The notes under the pieces are model-generated. The model saw only the letters and a program-made list of their open reading frames with translations, did not search any database and had not been told where the DNA came from. A stretch of 64,000 bases of DNA from NCBI RefSeq assembly GCF_030813715.1, contig NZ_JAUSUZ010000001.1:4836001-4900000 (forward strand), given 5' to 3'. The stretch is from Catenuloplanes indicus (GTDB lineage Bacteria > Actinomycetota > Actinomycetes > Mycobacteriales > Micromonosporaceae). This document shows, piece by piece, positions 40,402 to 49,171 of this stretch. How positions within the stretch are numbered: the stretch's first letter is position 1; every line of letters starts with the position of its first letter. A program made the position numbers and the translations under genes.

Positions 40402-42546
40402 GTGGAGGAAAGAAAGGTTGTCCGGTTCTGGAGGCGGATTCGGGCGAAGGTAGGCTCATCGCCGCAAGTTGATGCCCCCGGAACACGTATTGCGATCTGG
40501 TCTCGGAACGGTCACGCTCCATTGGTGGACTACGACGATCGGGATCTCAGCGGGCGGGCGCCGCGACAGCGCCGCCGTGCTGAGTCCTGGTCGGAAGACG
40601 GCGATTACGGCGACGAGCTGCCCCGGCCGCGGGCGGCGGAACAGTCACAGGTCGAGCGATACACGAGCTACCCCGACCCGGCCACCACCGACTTCTACCG
40701 GCGCACCGGTGACACCGGCGTCGGCGACATCCCGCCGGTCCGCTCCAGCCGCGCGCGCAACCGCTGGCAGGCCAGCCGGGAGACGGAGGGCTGGCGCCAG
40801 GATCCGGACGGCGGCGCCACCTACGGCCGGACCAGCGAGAGCGTCAGCTACGAGGACACGGCCCCGGATCGGCCGAGCTGGGCCGACCGGCGGCACGACA
40901 CCGGCAGCTGGCGCAACGTCAGCGACACGGCCAGCTGGCGGCGTGGTTCGCGGTCCGAGCCGGACGAGGACACCGGCTACCGCGCCTACCAGCCCGGCGG
41001 GCGGTACGGCTCCCGTACCGGCCCGGAGCCCACCACCCGGCGCCGGCCACCGGACGAGGGCGGCGGCTCATGGGGCCGCGACGCGGAGGAGGACACCTGG
41101 AACCGGCGCTCGGGCGCCGGTTCGTGGCGTCGGGTGACGGAAACGCGCACCTGGGTCTCGGAGACCGGCAGCTGGAGCACGGCCGACGAGGTCTCCGACG
41201 TGCCCGCGCCGCGGCCCGCACCGAGCGACGACACGGGCACCTGGGGCGGCCGGGCCGTCCGCGAGGACACCGGCTCGTGGGACGCGCCGCGACCGACCCG
41301 ATCCGAACGACGCCGCGCCGAACGCGCGGCCACGGAGCAGGGGTCGCTCGACGCCACGGAGCAGCCGTCGCGCGGCACCACGGAGCAGCCGTCGCGCGGC
41401 ACCACGGAGCGGCCGTCGCGCGGCACCACGGAGCGGCCGTCGCGCGGCACCACGGAGCAGCCGTCGCGCGCCGCGGAGCGGCCGCGGCACTCGCAGCAGA
41501 GCGACTGGCCCGACTGGGGCGACCCGACGATGGGACCGGCCCGCACCCGTGGGATGCGCGCGGACACCGGCGGGCGCGCGGACACTGGCCCACCGGTGCC
41601 GCGGTCGGGCAACGCGCCACAGCTACCGCCGGAAGCGATCCAGGAGCGGCCGGACCGGGCGCAGTGGCTGGCGGGCGCCCCCGGCACCGCGGACACGGGC
41701 ACCTGGCGCCGGCGCCCGGAGGACGCGAATGATGCCGACTGGCGGGGCCCACAGGCGGTCACGGACACCGGCACGTGGCGGCGCGGCGCCCAGATGGACG
41801 GCCCGCGCACCCGCCGGGACCGGTCCGCGACCGAGGACACCGGCACGCGGGCAGGCGGATACGGCTTCACCCGCGCGGAGCCGGACGCACCACGGCCGCG
41901 CTACGCCGGCGAGACCGGCGAGGTCTCCCGCTACCCACGCCGGACCGAAACGGACACCAGCAGCTGGCAGCGCACGCCGGACGGGGTGATGTGGACCGGC
42001 GCACCCGCCACCGGCGCCGCACCCGCCGCGGGCGTCTACCGCGCCTCCCGCCCGGTGCGCTCGTGGCAGGACGACACCTCGGCCGCCGACCGCGACTGGG
42101 CGGCCGGCCAGGCCAACACCGGCGGCCTGACCCGCCCCTCCTACGCGGACGCGCCCCCGGAGGAACGCACACCGCGCCGCGAGATGTCCGCCGTGATGCG
42201 CCGCCGTGCCGCCGTCGAGGAACTGGACGAACTCGAGGACGCCCCGCCAGGCGGCCCACTCGCCGCAATCGGCTTCACGGTCTTCTGGTACTCGGTGCCG
42301 GTCCTGCTCTTCACGATCTTCACGCTCACCCAGGGCGCGGCCGAGCGTGCCCGGGCCGGCGCGACACTGCTCGGCGCCGCACCACAGTTCGGCATCTCGC
42401 TGGCCGTGAGCATCGTCATCGCGTACCTGTTACGCCTGGTCAGCGGCACCTGGAAGACCGCGAGCGTAGGCTTGGCCGCGGCCGTGATGGGCGGCGGCCT
42501 GGCCACCGTGCTGGTCTCCGCGATCAGCGGCCAGCCGATCGGCTGA
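40402..42546 (+). CDS. Trp-repeat low-complexity membrane protein of unknown function
   Basis: About 714 residues if started at GTG 40402; the frame is open from 40270, and GTG 40525 is another option. None has a clean ribosome site. The first 600 residues are hydrophilic, Arg/Asp/Thr-rich and built around repeated D-T-[GA]-[ST]-W words: HDTGSW, SDTASW, GAGSW, TRTW, ETGSW, DTGTW, EDTGSW, DTGTW, DTGTW, TDTSSW. In the middle lie five tandem TEQPSRGT-type octamers. The last 100 residues form three membrane helices (LAAIGFTVFWYSVPVLLFTI, APQFGISLAVSIVIAYLLRL, VGLAAAVMGGGLATVLVSAI). It is divergent from dnaB. I do not recognise the family. The long cytoplasmic arm anchored at the membrane suggests a scaffold. 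Confidence 0.7.
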   Translation: MEERKVVRFWRRIRAKVGSSPQVDAPGTRIAIWSRNGHAPLVDYDDRDLSGRAPRQRRRAESWSEDGDYGDELPRPRAAEQSQVERYTSYPDPATTDFYRRTGDTGVGDIPPVRSSRARNRWQASRETEGWRQDPDGGATYGRTSESVSYEDTAPDRPSWADRRHDTGSWRNVSDTASWRRGSRSEPDEDTGYRAYQPGGRYGSRTGPEPTTRRRPPDEGGGSWGRDAEEDTWNRRSGAGSWRRVTETRTWVSETGSWSTADEVSDVPAPRPAPSDDTGTWGGRAVREDTGSWDAPRPTRSERRRAERAATEQGSLDATEQPSRGTTEQPSRGTTERPSRGTTERPSRGTTEQPSRAAERPRHSQQSDWPDWGDPTMGPARTRGMRADTGGRADTGPPVPRSGNAPQLPPEAIQERPDRAQWLAGAPGTADTGTWRRRPEDANDADWRGPQAVTDTGTWRRGAQMDGPRTRRDRSATEDTGTRAGGYGFTRAEPDAPRPRYAGETGEVSRYPRRTETDTSSWQRTPDGVMWTGAPATGAAPAAGVYRASRPVRSWQDDTSAADRDWAAGQANTGGLTRPSYADAPPEERTPRREMSAVMRRRAAVEELDELEDAPPGGPLAAIGFTVFWYSVPVLLFTIFTLTQGAAERARAGATLLGAAPQFGISLAVSIVIAYLLRLVSGTWKTASVGLAAAVMGGGLATVLVSAISGQPIG
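41356..41475 (+). repeat. 24-bp tandem repeat coding TEQPSRGT octamers
   Basis: Five units start at 41356, 41380, 41404, 41428 and 41452. Four are exact apart from CAG/CGG (Gln/Arg) in the third codon; the last is degenerate at its 3' end. The units keep the reading frame, so copy-number change would alter length without frameshift. Confidence 0.9.
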
Positions 42547-42565
42547 AGGCCACGATCCAACCCAT

Positions 42566-42660
42566 GATCTTCCCGCTTCCGGCGTGGCGCAGCCCGTCCG
42601 CTCCCGCGGGCAAACCTCGCCGGGCGCTCCGACTCCGCTAGCGCTCCGCTCCGCACCCGG
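42566..42660 (+). repeat. Dispersed stop-adjacent repeat, copy E
   Basis: TTCCCGCTTCCGGCG (42570-42584), 15 bases, then GCTCCCGCGGGCA (42600-42612), then AAC-CTCGCCGGGCG and CTCCGACTCCGCT as in copy A. It starts about 20 bases after the stop of the Trp-repeat gene and reads in the same direction. Confidence 0.7.
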
Positions 42661-43220
42661 CGTCGGAGCCGGTCGGCGGGTGGCCGGGAAAACCCCGCGG
42701 CCTCCGCCGCCGCCGCCACACCCCGCGCGTCGCGTTCCGGCGACCACGTCGGCAGCACGGCTTCCGTCGCCGCACGCGTCACGCCCGGCAACGCGGTCTC
42801 CACGACGACCCCACCGGCACGCTCTACGACGCCACACCAGCGGCACGTCGACGCGCGGCTCTCGCCGACACTCGCGATGCGGCCCGCAGCGCGGCCTCCG
42901 CCACCATTTCCGGCAGGCCCCGGGTGCCTATTGCCCGAAGTTCCTGGATGAGTCGTCGTGTGTTTCTTGGCCGCGTAGAGGATTTCGGTCATGCCGCGGC
43001 CCAGCAGCCTGAGTGATCAATCGAGTGGCCGGGCGAAGCTCTACGGAGAAGAGACTTGCCGGTGGAGCTATATCGCTATATTTCGGGCGCGAAACGCCCG
43101 ATCGCCGCAGCAGAGCCGGGGTCCCGCAGCACAGCCAGGATCCCGCAACAGTGCTGGGTGCGGCGAGCGCGAGTCCGGAAATGGGCGGCAGAGCCGAAGC
43201 GGGAGGAAAGGTTCTGGGAA

Positions 43221-43252
43221 ACAAAAACCCCGGGACGGCGAGCGTCCCGGGG
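43221..43252 (-). terminator. Intrinsic terminator of the rpsF-ssb-rpsR-rplI operon
   Basis: On the minus strand CCCCGGGACG, a short loop and CGTCCCGGGG (plus 43228-43252) form a 10-bp perfect stem followed by TTTTTGT. It ends 20 bases after the rplI stop. A textbook Rho-independent terminator, rare in so GC-rich a window. Confidence 0.9.
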
Positions 43253-43272
43253 CTCCTGCGGTAGAGCGGGCC

Positions 43273-43725
43273 TTACTTGGCCGGCGTCACGTTCAGCGTG
43301 AACTTGGCCGTGACCTCGGGGTGCAACTTGACCCCCACCGAGTAGGCGCCGACCGACTTGATGTGGGCCGGGAGGTCGAGGCGGCGGCGGTCGATCGACG
43401 GGCCGCCGGCGGCCTTGATCGCGCTGACGACGTCGGCCGGGGTGACCGAGCCGAAGAGGCGGCCGCCGGCGCCGGAACGGGCGCCGAGGCTGACGGTCTT
43501 CAGACCCTCGATGGCGGTCTTGACCTCGTTGGCGTGCTCGAGACCACGGATCTCGCGCGCCTGGCGGGCCCGGCGGATGACCGTGACCTGCTTCTCGGCG
43601 CCCTTGGTCCAGCTGATCGCGAAGCCCTGCGGCAGGAGGTAGTTACGGCCGTAGCCGTCCTTGACCTCCACGATGTCGCCGGGAGCGCCGAGGCCGGACA
43701 CCTCCTGGGTAAGGATGATCTTCAT
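43273..43725 (-). CDS. rplI: 50S ribosomal protein L9
   Basis: A 150-residue two-domain ribosomal protein. The N-terminal 23S-binding domain reads [20 protein letters not shown] and [18 protein letters not shown] long connecting helix leads to a C-terminal domain ([19 protein letters not shown], and [20 protein letters not shown]). GAGAGGGGGG precedes the ATG. Last gene of the operon, with an intrinsic terminator behind it. Confidence 0.98.
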   Translation of the reverse strand: MKIILTQEVSGLGAPGDIVEVKDGYGRNYLLPQGFAISWTKGAEKQVTVIRRARQAREIRGLEHANEVKTAIEGLKTVSLGARSGAGGRLFGSVTPADVVSAIKAAGGPSIDRRRLDLPAHIKSVGAYSVGVKLHPEVTAKFTLNVTPAK

Positions 43726-43739
43726 GTCCGTCCCCCCTC

Positions 43740-43979
43740 TCAGCGGGCCGTCGTCGTGTACGGCAGGAGCGCCATCTCGCGGGCGTTCTTGACCGCCTTG
43801 GCGATCTGACGCTGCTGCTGCGAGGTCACGCCGGTGACGCGGCGGGCACGAATCTTGCCGCGGTCGGAGATGAACTTGCGCAGCAGCGCGGTGTCCTTGT
43901 AGTCGATGTAGGTGATCCCCTCCTTGTCGAGCGGGTTCACCTTCTTCTTCGGCTTGCGCAGTGCCGCAGCCTTAGCCAT
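43740..43979 (-). CDS. rpsR: 30S ribosomal protein S18, cysteine-free form
   Basis: A 79-residue S18: [40 protein letters not shown] and [12 protein letters not shown] are diagnostic. The N-terminal segment [12 protein letters not shown] replaces the CxxC of zinc-binding S18 and the later His/Cys position is VTSQQQ; the whole protein has no cysteine. It is thus the zinc-independent (C-minus) type, although it sits in the standard ssb operon. It is placed between ssb and rplI with short gaps. Confidence 0.96.
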   Translation of the reverse strand: MAKAAALRKPKKKVNPLDKEGITYIDYKDTALLRKFISDRGKIRARRVTGVTSQQQRQIAKAVKNAREMALLPYTTTAR

Positions 43980-43997
43980 TGCTTGCTCCGTAACCTG

Positions 43998-44585
43998 TTA
44001 GAACGGGGGCTCGTCGTCGTAGTTGCCGCCGCCACCCGAACCGGAAGAGGCCGGACTCGCGGTCGCCCACGGGTCGGAGTAGTCGCCGCCACCGCCGCCG
44101 GAGTTGCTGTTTCCTCCGCCGAAGTTGCCGCCGCCACCGGAGTTTCCTCCGCCGAAGCCGCCACCGCCCCCGCCGCCGCCGTTGGAGGAGCCGAAGCCCC
44201 CACCACCGCCGCCGCCGGAACGGGACATCTTCTGGACCTTCGCGGTCGCGTAGCGGAGCGAGGGGCCGACCTCGTCGACCTCCATCTCGATGACGGTGCG
44301 CTTCTCTCCCTCACGCGTCTCGTACGACCGCTGGCGCAGGCGCCCCTGGACGATCACGCGAGAACCGCGCGTCAGCGACTCGGCGACGTTCTCCGCCGCC
44401 TGACGCCAGACGCTGCACTGGAGGAAGAGTGGCTCGCCGTCCTTCCACTCCCCGGACTGCCGATCGAGAGTCCGAGGGGTCGACGCGACCGTGAACCTGG
44501 CGACTGCCGCACCCGAGGCGGTGAAGCGCAACTCTGGGTCATTGGTCAGATTGCCAACGACGGTGATGACTGTCTCTCCTGCCAT
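43998..44585 (-). CDS. ssb: Single-stranded DNA-binding protein
   Basis: A 195-residue SSB. The OB fold covers about residues 1-110 ([56 protein letters not shown]). A long Gly/Asn/Ser-rich linker follows, then the acidic tip DDEPPF that recruits repair and replication partners. TAGGAGAAGG precedes the ATG. It is cotranscribed with rpsF, rpsR and rplI. Confidence 0.98.
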   Translation of the reverse strand: MAGETVITVVGNLTNDPELRFTASGAAVARFTVASTPRTLDRQSGEWKDGEPLFLQCSVWRQAAENVAESLTRGSRVIVQGRLRQRSYETREGEKRTVIEMEVDEVGPSLRYATAKVQKMSRSGGGGGGGFGSSNGGGGGGGGFGGGNSGGGGNFGGGNSNSGGGGGDYSDPWATASPASSGSGGGGNYDDEPPF

Positions 44586-44680
44586 GACCTTCTCCTACCA
44601 CCGGGGTGATTTGGTGAGTCAGATTGCCACACGGGTGTGACAAAACCCCGGCGACGTTCGGTTCGGGTGGAGCCGGAAGA

Positions 44681-44971
44681 TCAGCGAACTTCCGGCCGGA
44701 TGACCTTGGTGCGCAGCACGGACTCGTTGAGCCGCAGCTGACGGTCCAGCTCGGCCACGGCCTCGGTCGTCGCCTGCAGGTCGATGACGGCGTAGATGCC
44801 TTCGGCCTTCTTGTCGATCTCGTACGACAGGCGCCGGCGGCCCCAGACGTCGAGCTTCTCCACCGAGCCGCCCGCGGTCCGGATCACGTTCAGGTACGTG
44901 TCGAGCGACGGTGCAACGGTGCGCTCCTCGAGACTGGCATCGAGGATCACCATGATTTCGTAGTGACGCAA
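44681..44971 (-). CDS. rpsF: 30S ribosomal protein S6
   Basis: A 96-residue protein: [40 protein letters not shown] and [10 protein letters not shown] are the S6 core. The start is a TTG (44971) preceded by a strong AGGAGGTGA, which decides it. First gene of the operon, heterodimer partner of S18. Confidence 0.97.
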   Translation of the reverse strand: MRHYEIMVILDASLEERTVAPSLDTYLNVIRTAGGSVEKLDVWGRRRLSYEIDKKAEGIYAVIDLQATTEAVAELDRQLRLNESVLRTKVIRPEVR

Positions 44972-44998
44972 GACGTACTCACCTCCTATGGGCTAGCG

Positions 44999-45017
44999 GT
45001 CACGGTCCTTCCGTGAC
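44999..45017 (-). promoter_or_regulatory. Hairpin in the rpsF leader (possible S6:S18 autoregulatory element)
   Basis: On the minus strand GTCACGG-AAGGA-CCGTGAC forms a 7-bp perfect stem with a five-base loop 28 bases before the TTG of rpsF. Leaders of rpsF operons are known to bind the S6:S18 complex; whether this hairpin carries the needed bulge is unclear. Confidence 0.4.
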
Positions 45018-45147
45018 AGGAGGTCTGCGTCGTTGCCGCGGGCGCGATGGGATTACCGGCCGCGGGCAACCTGACAAGGATAGCGGGGCTCTCGCGGTAC
45101 GGATCCGCGGACCCCGATGGAGATCCACCAAAGCGGGATCAAAAGAA

Positions 45148-45229
45148 CCGCGGGGCGCGAGTCCGCTTTCCTGGGGTGGGACCTGGGGAGGAACGACCAC
45201 ACCGACGAGGTTGGACCGGCGCCCCGCGG
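45148..45229 (-). terminator. Wide inverted repeat between the surface-protein gene and rpsF
   Basis: CCGCGGGGCGC (45148-45158) and GCGCCCCGCGG (45219-45229) are perfect 11-bp arms 60 bases apart. It lies just downstream of the stop at 45252 and may close that message or fold the rpsF leader. Confidence 0.35.
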
Positions 45230-45251
45230 GGCCTCGGACGCGGGCCCGCCG

Positions 45252-46085
45252 TCACGCTGCTCGGGCGGCCCGCTGAGCGATAATAGCCCGAATTGCCCCA
45301 GCTGACACGCCAATAACGCAAATTGTCGCGATTAATGCCAACAGGCCGACCGGGCCGGACTCCTCGACCGGCACCACCGCGGCGACCGGCTCCGCGGCCA
45401 CGCCCGCCACGGCGACGTCCGGCCCACCGCCGCCGAGCGGCGCGGCGAGCGGGTCCGGGAGCGGGGACTGCGTGGTCGGGACGGCCGACGGCGTGATGCC
45501 GGGCACTCGGGCGCTCTCGGCCGTACCGGTGGGCCGGTCCGGCGGCGTCGACGACGTCGCGGCGGCCGGCGCGGGCCGTGTATCGCCCGGCGTGGGCCGG
45601 TCCGGGGCGGCGTCCGGCGAGCGGGGTTCCGGGGCGGCCGGTGGCGCCTCGGCCACGGCCGGGGCCGGCTCGGCCGGGGACCTCGGTGCCGCGGGAGGCG
45701 GCGCAACCCGGGCCGGTGGCCGCACCGTGACGCGCACGGACGTGGACTCCTCGGTGAGCACGCAGTTCGGCTTCAGCGCGACCGTGACCGGGCCGCGGTG
45801 GAAGAGGACCTTGGCCGCGTCCCCCTTGCCGACCTCGCCCTGCGTGACGCCGTCCAGGATCAGCTTGGCCTTGTAGCCGGTCCGGTTGACCACCCGCAGC
45901 GTGGACTCGGCGGGCAGCGAGATCGCGCCCACGTTCGGCTTCGCGCCGCAGGCCAGGCCGATCAGCCCGCCGCCGCTGAAGACGATCTCCTCGCCGCTCT
46001 CCTCGTTGGCCGCCGCGGCGCCGGTGAGCAGCGGCAACGCCGCCACCAACGCGGCCAGCGACCTGCGCGTGATCCGGCTCCGCAT
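45252..46085 (-). CDS. Exported Pro/Ala-rich surface protein with C-terminal membrane anchor
   Basis: A 277-residue protein. A signal peptide (RRSLAALVAALPLLTGAAAA) is followed by a small beta domain of about 100 residues (PAESTLRVVNRTGYKAKLIL, FHRGPVTVALKPNCVL). A long Pro/Ala/Thr linker and a C-terminal hydrophobic helix (GLLALIATICVIGVSAGAIR) with an RAARAA tail complete it. The layout is that of a wall-spanning protein anchored in the membrane. GGGGAG precedes ATG 46085 by eight bases. I do not recognise a named family. It lies upstream of rpsF in the same direction and is divergent from the AP-endonuclease gene. Confidence 0.75.
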   Translation of the reverse strand: MRSRITRRSLAALVAALPLLTGAAAANEESGEEIVFSGGGLIGLACGAKPNVGAISLPAESTLRVVNRTGYKAKLILDGVTQGEVGKGDAAKVLFHRGPVTVALKPNCVLTEESTSVRVTVRPPARVAPPPAAPRSPAEPAPAVAEAPPAAPEPRSPDAAPDRPTPGDTRPAPAAATSSTPPDRPTGTAESARVPGITPSAVPTTQSPLPDPLAAPLGGGGPDVAVAGVAAEPVAAVVPVEESGPVGLLALIATICVIGVSAGAIRAIIAQRAARAA

Positions 46086-46240
46086 CGGCAGACTCCCCGG
46101 GCTGGTGTGACGACGGACGACAAACCGGTGTAAAACACCCTCGGTCGATTTCATTCGCCCAACGAGACGCGGCGGCGCTCGGTGACGCGGCTGTGTGACC
46201 GTTTGGACAGCCGGGGGCGATTTTCGTCGGGGGAGAGACG

Positions 46241-46246
46241 TAGGCT
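46241..46246 (+). promoter_or_regulatory. -10 box for a leaderless endonuclease message
   Basis: TAGGCT ends seven bases before ATG 46254 and there is no Shine-Dalgarno, the arrangement seen for leaderless actinobacterial genes. The -35 region is not clear. Confidence 0.4.
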
Positions 46247-46253
46247 GCCCGTC

Positions 46254-47030
46254 ATGCGAATCGGAGCCCACGTCGATCCGGCCGACCCGCTGGCCGCTGC
46301 CGCCGCCCGCGGTGCCGATGCCGTGCAGTTCTTCCTCACCGACCCGCAGAAGTTCGACACGCCGGCGCCTCGCGCCGACGCGGACGCGCTGCGCGCCTCG
46401 GACGTGCAGCTCTTCGTGCACGCGCCGTACCGGATCAACGTGGCCACCACGAACAACCGGGTGCGCATCCCGAGCCGCAAGCTGCTGCTCGCGCACGCCC
46501 GCGCGGCCGCGGAGATCGGCGCAGCCGGGTTGATCGTGCACGGCGGTCACGTCGGCGACGGTGACGACATCGCGACCGGTTTCGACAACTGGCGCAAGAC
46601 CTTCAGCTACGCGGCGAAGGAGGGTGGCTTCCCACTGCCCGTCCTGATCGAGAACACGGCCGGCGGGGAGAACGCGTGCGCCCGCACGTTCGACGCGATC
46701 GCCCGGCTGTGGGACGCGGTCGGGCCGCTCGGCGCCGGCTTCTGCCTGGACACGTGCCACGCGCACGCCGGCGGCGAGGCGCTGATCGACGCGGTCGACC
46801 GGGTCAAGGCGATCACCGGGCGGATCGACCTGGTCCACTGCAACGACTCGCGGGACGAGTTCGACTCGCGGCGCGACCGGCACGACAACATCGGGCACGG
46901 CATGATCGATCCGGAGCTGCTGGTCGGCGTGATCCGGGCGGCGGACGCACCGGTGATCGTGGAGACTCCGGGCGGCGCCGAGGGGCAGAGCGCCGACATC
47001 ACGTTCCTGCGCAACCGTATCGGCGTCTAG
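46254..47030 (+). CDS. Endonuclease IV-like AP endonuclease (TIM barrel)
   Basis: A 258-residue xylose-isomerase-fold protein of the Nfo family, which cuts 5' to abasic sites using a tri-metal centre. The metal-ligand regions are visible: [93 protein letters not shown] and VIVETPGG. It is slightly shorter than the E. coli enzyme. It is transcribed with the following membrane protein gene or just before it (47 bases apart). Confidence 0.9.
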   Translation: MRIGAHVDPADPLAAAAARGADAVQFFLTDPQKFDTPAPRADADALRASDVQLFVHAPYRINVATTNNRVRIPSRKLLLAHARAAAEIGAAGLIVHGGHVGDGDDIATGFDNWRKTFSYAAKEGGFPLPVLIENTAGGENACARTFDAIARLWDAVGPLGAGFCLDTCHAHAGGEALIDAVDRVKAITGRIDLVHCNDSRDEFDSRRDRHDNIGHGMIDPELLVGVIRAADAPVIVETPGGAEGQSADITFLRNRIGV

Positions 47031-47077
47031 ACCGTCTTCACCGGCGTGCATACGAGACCACAAGGGGCAGTCGAGCG

Positions 47078-49111
47078 ATGAGTACGGACAAACCGCAGCT
47101 CACCGGCGATGAGCAGGGCGGCGCCAAGGCTCCGGTGCCGGACCAGGCGGCCACCGCGACCAGAGCCGGCGACGACAAGGCCGTCGTCGCGGAGAAGGCG
47201 ACCGCCGGGGCGAAGGCCGCCGGTGAGCCGGAGCGGAGTACGGCGGCGCTGCGGTCCGCGGCACCGGGCGAGGCGGCCACGGCCTCGAAACCGGCCGCGC
47301 GGCCCGGTGAGATGACCGTCGCCAAGGACCCGAACCGGGACCCGTTCGAGTCGTTCGGCCCGCCGCCACCGGTGCAGCTCACCCCGGTCGGCCGGGTGGC
47401 AGCCGCGGTACGCGGCGGGCTGACCCACGAGTGGACGATCGCGATCCTCGGCGGTCTGCTCTTCGCCGTGGTGATGACCTGGCCCACGCTGAAGTACCCG
47501 CTGCACACGATCCCGCAGGACATCTGGGACCCGACGCTGCAGGCCTGGCAGATGGCCTGGTCCGGGCACATCCTGCTGACCGACCCGGCGCGGCTGTGGG
47601 AGTCCAACACGTTCTATCCGAACGAGTTGAGCTTCGCGTTCTCCGACGCGCTGATCGGGTACGCGCCGGCCGGCATGATCGGCGAGGGACCGATCGCCGC
47701 GGTGCTGCGCTACAACATCATTTTCGTGCTGGCGTACGCGATGGTCTTCGTCGGCGGCTACGCGCTGGCCCGGCAGCTCGGCACCGGCCGGATCGCGGGC
47801 GCGGTCGCCGGCGCGGCGCTCGCGCTCGCGCCGTGGCGGCTGGCCCAGGCCGGTCACCTGCACGTCATGTCCAGCGGCGGCATCATGCTGGCGCTGGCGA
47901 TGCTGGCCCGCGGCCACGGTTACTCACTGCGCCACGGCTACCGGCCGGAGAAGCGGCACGCCGGGTGGGCGCTGGCCGGCTGGCTGGTCGCGGCCTGGCA
48001 GCTCAGCCTCGGCTTCGGCATCGGGCTGCCGTTCGCGTACGCGCTGCTGCTGATCGTGGTGGTCTCACTGGTCACGTACCTGGTGAAACGATTCTGGGTG
48101 TGGACCGAGCCGAAGCCGTTCGGCTGGCGGCTGCTCGCGGCGGACGCGGGCGGTGGCCTGGTCTTCGGCGCGGTCGGCGCGCTGCTCGCGATCCCGTACT
48201 TCCGGGTCTCCGAGCTGTACCCGTACGCGAAGCGCAGCATCGAGGAGATCCAGCTCTACTCGCCGCCGCTACAGGGCTTCTTCACCGCGTCCGGCGAGTC
48301 CGCGGTCTGGGGCACGCTGCACGCACAGGCGCGGGACGCGTTGCCGTGGGCGCCGGAGATGACGCTGCTGCCCGGGTTCGCGCTGATCGGGCTCGCGACG
48401 GCCGGCCTGTTCTTCTCGATCTGGACGGTTCGGCAGCGGCTCCTGATGCTGGCCGGCGTGCTGGTCAGCGGCGCGCTGGCGATGGGCACCGAGTTCTTCG
48501 GCGGCACGTTCACCTACGTGCCGCTCTTCGAGTACCTGCCGGGCTGGCAGGGCATCCGCACGCCGGGTCGGCTGGTGCTGTGGACGACGATCTTCCTGGC
48601 GCTGCTGGCCGCGGGTGCGGTCGCGGCGTACTCGCGCCGGGCCGCCGACTTCTCCCGCGACCAGGTGCCGGCCCGGCCCGGCCTGCTGCTGCGCGTGGTC
48701 ACGCTGCTGCCGCTGGTGGCGATACTGATCGAGGGTACGAACGCCACACCGCACCCGCTCGTGCCGCAGCAGCCGCTGGCGATGCGCACGGTGGACGGGC
48801 CGATGCTGGTGCTGCCCAGCGAGGGCGGCTGGGACCAGCACGTGATGCTCTGGTCGACCACCCGCTTCCAGCAGGTGACGAACGGTGGCAGCGGATTCAC
48901 GCCGCAGCTCACCGACCAGATCCGGCAGTCCGCGGCGTCCTTCCCGGACCAGCCGAGCGTGGACTATCTGCGCAGCGTCGGCGTGCGGACCGTGGTGGTG
49001 CTGCGCGACCGGATCGGCGGTTCGGACCTCGCGGCCCGCGTCGACCTGCCGGTGGACTACCTCGGCATCACCCGCGAGGACATCGAGAACGCGGTGGTCT
49101 ACCGGCTCTGA
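47078..49111 (+). CDS. Large polytopic membrane protein, GT-C/YfhO-like
   Basis: A 677-residue protein. The first 115 residues are a soluble Ala/Lys/Glu-rich arm. About twelve membrane helices follow, with an extracytoplasmic loop DIWDPTLQAWQMAWSGHILL after the first (WAILGG region). ALAPWRLAQAGHLHVMSSGG and the soluble C-terminal domain (TRFQQVTNGGSGFTPQLTDQ, SVDYLRSVGVRTVVVLRDRI) resemble actinobacterial membrane proteins grouped loosely with YfhO/GT-C glycosyltransferases. An Asp/Glu pair in the first loop would fit lipid-linked sugar transfer, but this is inference. AAGGGGCAG precedes ATG 47078. Confidence 0.65.
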   Translation: MSTDKPQLTGDEQGGAKAPVPDQAATATRAGDDKAVVAEKATAGAKAAGEPERSTAALRSAAPGEAATASKPAARPGEMTVAKDPNRDPFESFGPPPPVQLTPVGRVAAAVRGGLTHEWTIAILGGLLFAVVMTWPTLKYPLHTIPQDIWDPTLQAWQMAWSGHILLTDPARLWESNTFYPNELSFAFSDALIGYAPAGMIGEGPIAAVLRYNIIFVLAYAMVFVGGYALARQLGTGRIAGAVAGAALALAPWRLAQAGHLHVMSSGGIMLALAMLARGHGYSLRHGYRPEKRHAGWALAGWLVAAWQLSLGFGIGLPFAYALLLIVVVSLVTYLVKRFWVWTEPKPFGWRLLAADAGGGLVFGAVGALLAIPYFRVSELYPYAKRSIEEIQLYSPPLQGFFTASGESAVWGTLHAQARDALPWAPEMTLLPGFALIGLATAGLFFSIWTVRQRLLMLAGVLVSGALAMGTEFFGGTFTYVPLFEYLPGWQGIRTPGRLVLWTTIFLALLAAGAVAAYSRRAADFSRDQVPARPGLLLRVVTLLPLVAILIEGTNATPHPLVPQQPLAMRTVDGPMLVLPSEGGWDQHVMLWSTTRFQQVTNGGSGFTPQLTDQIRQSAASFPDQPSVDYLRSVGVRTVVVLRDRIGGSDLAARVDLPVDYLGITREDIENAVVYRL

Positions 49112-49130
49112 CCAGCAGCGGAAACGACGA

Positions 49131-49164
49131 ACGGCCCAGGCCGGCGACTGCCGGTCCGGGCCGT
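49131..49164 (+). terminator. Hairpin terminator after the polytopic membrane gene
   Basis: ACGGCCCAGGCCGGC (49131-49145) and GCCGGTCCGGGCCGT (49150-49164) pair with two mismatches around a four-base loop. TTCGCGTTC follows. It lies 20 bases after the stop and just before the convergent tusA. Confidence 0.7.
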
Positions 49165-49171
49165 TTCGCGT

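Larger units (their letters stand above)
42547..43272. other. Long intergenic region without a supportable gene
   Basis: These 726 bases hold copy E of the dispersed repeat just after the upstream stop and the rplI terminator at the far end. In between are only GC-rich words without coding signature on either strand. A segment around 43020-43100 is lower in GC. No ribosome site with a family-like frame was found. Confidence 0.55.

Noticed and set aside
42584-43012. Possible pseudogene in the gap before rplI
   Set aside because: Neither strand gives a recognisable protein fragment; openness reflects base composition.
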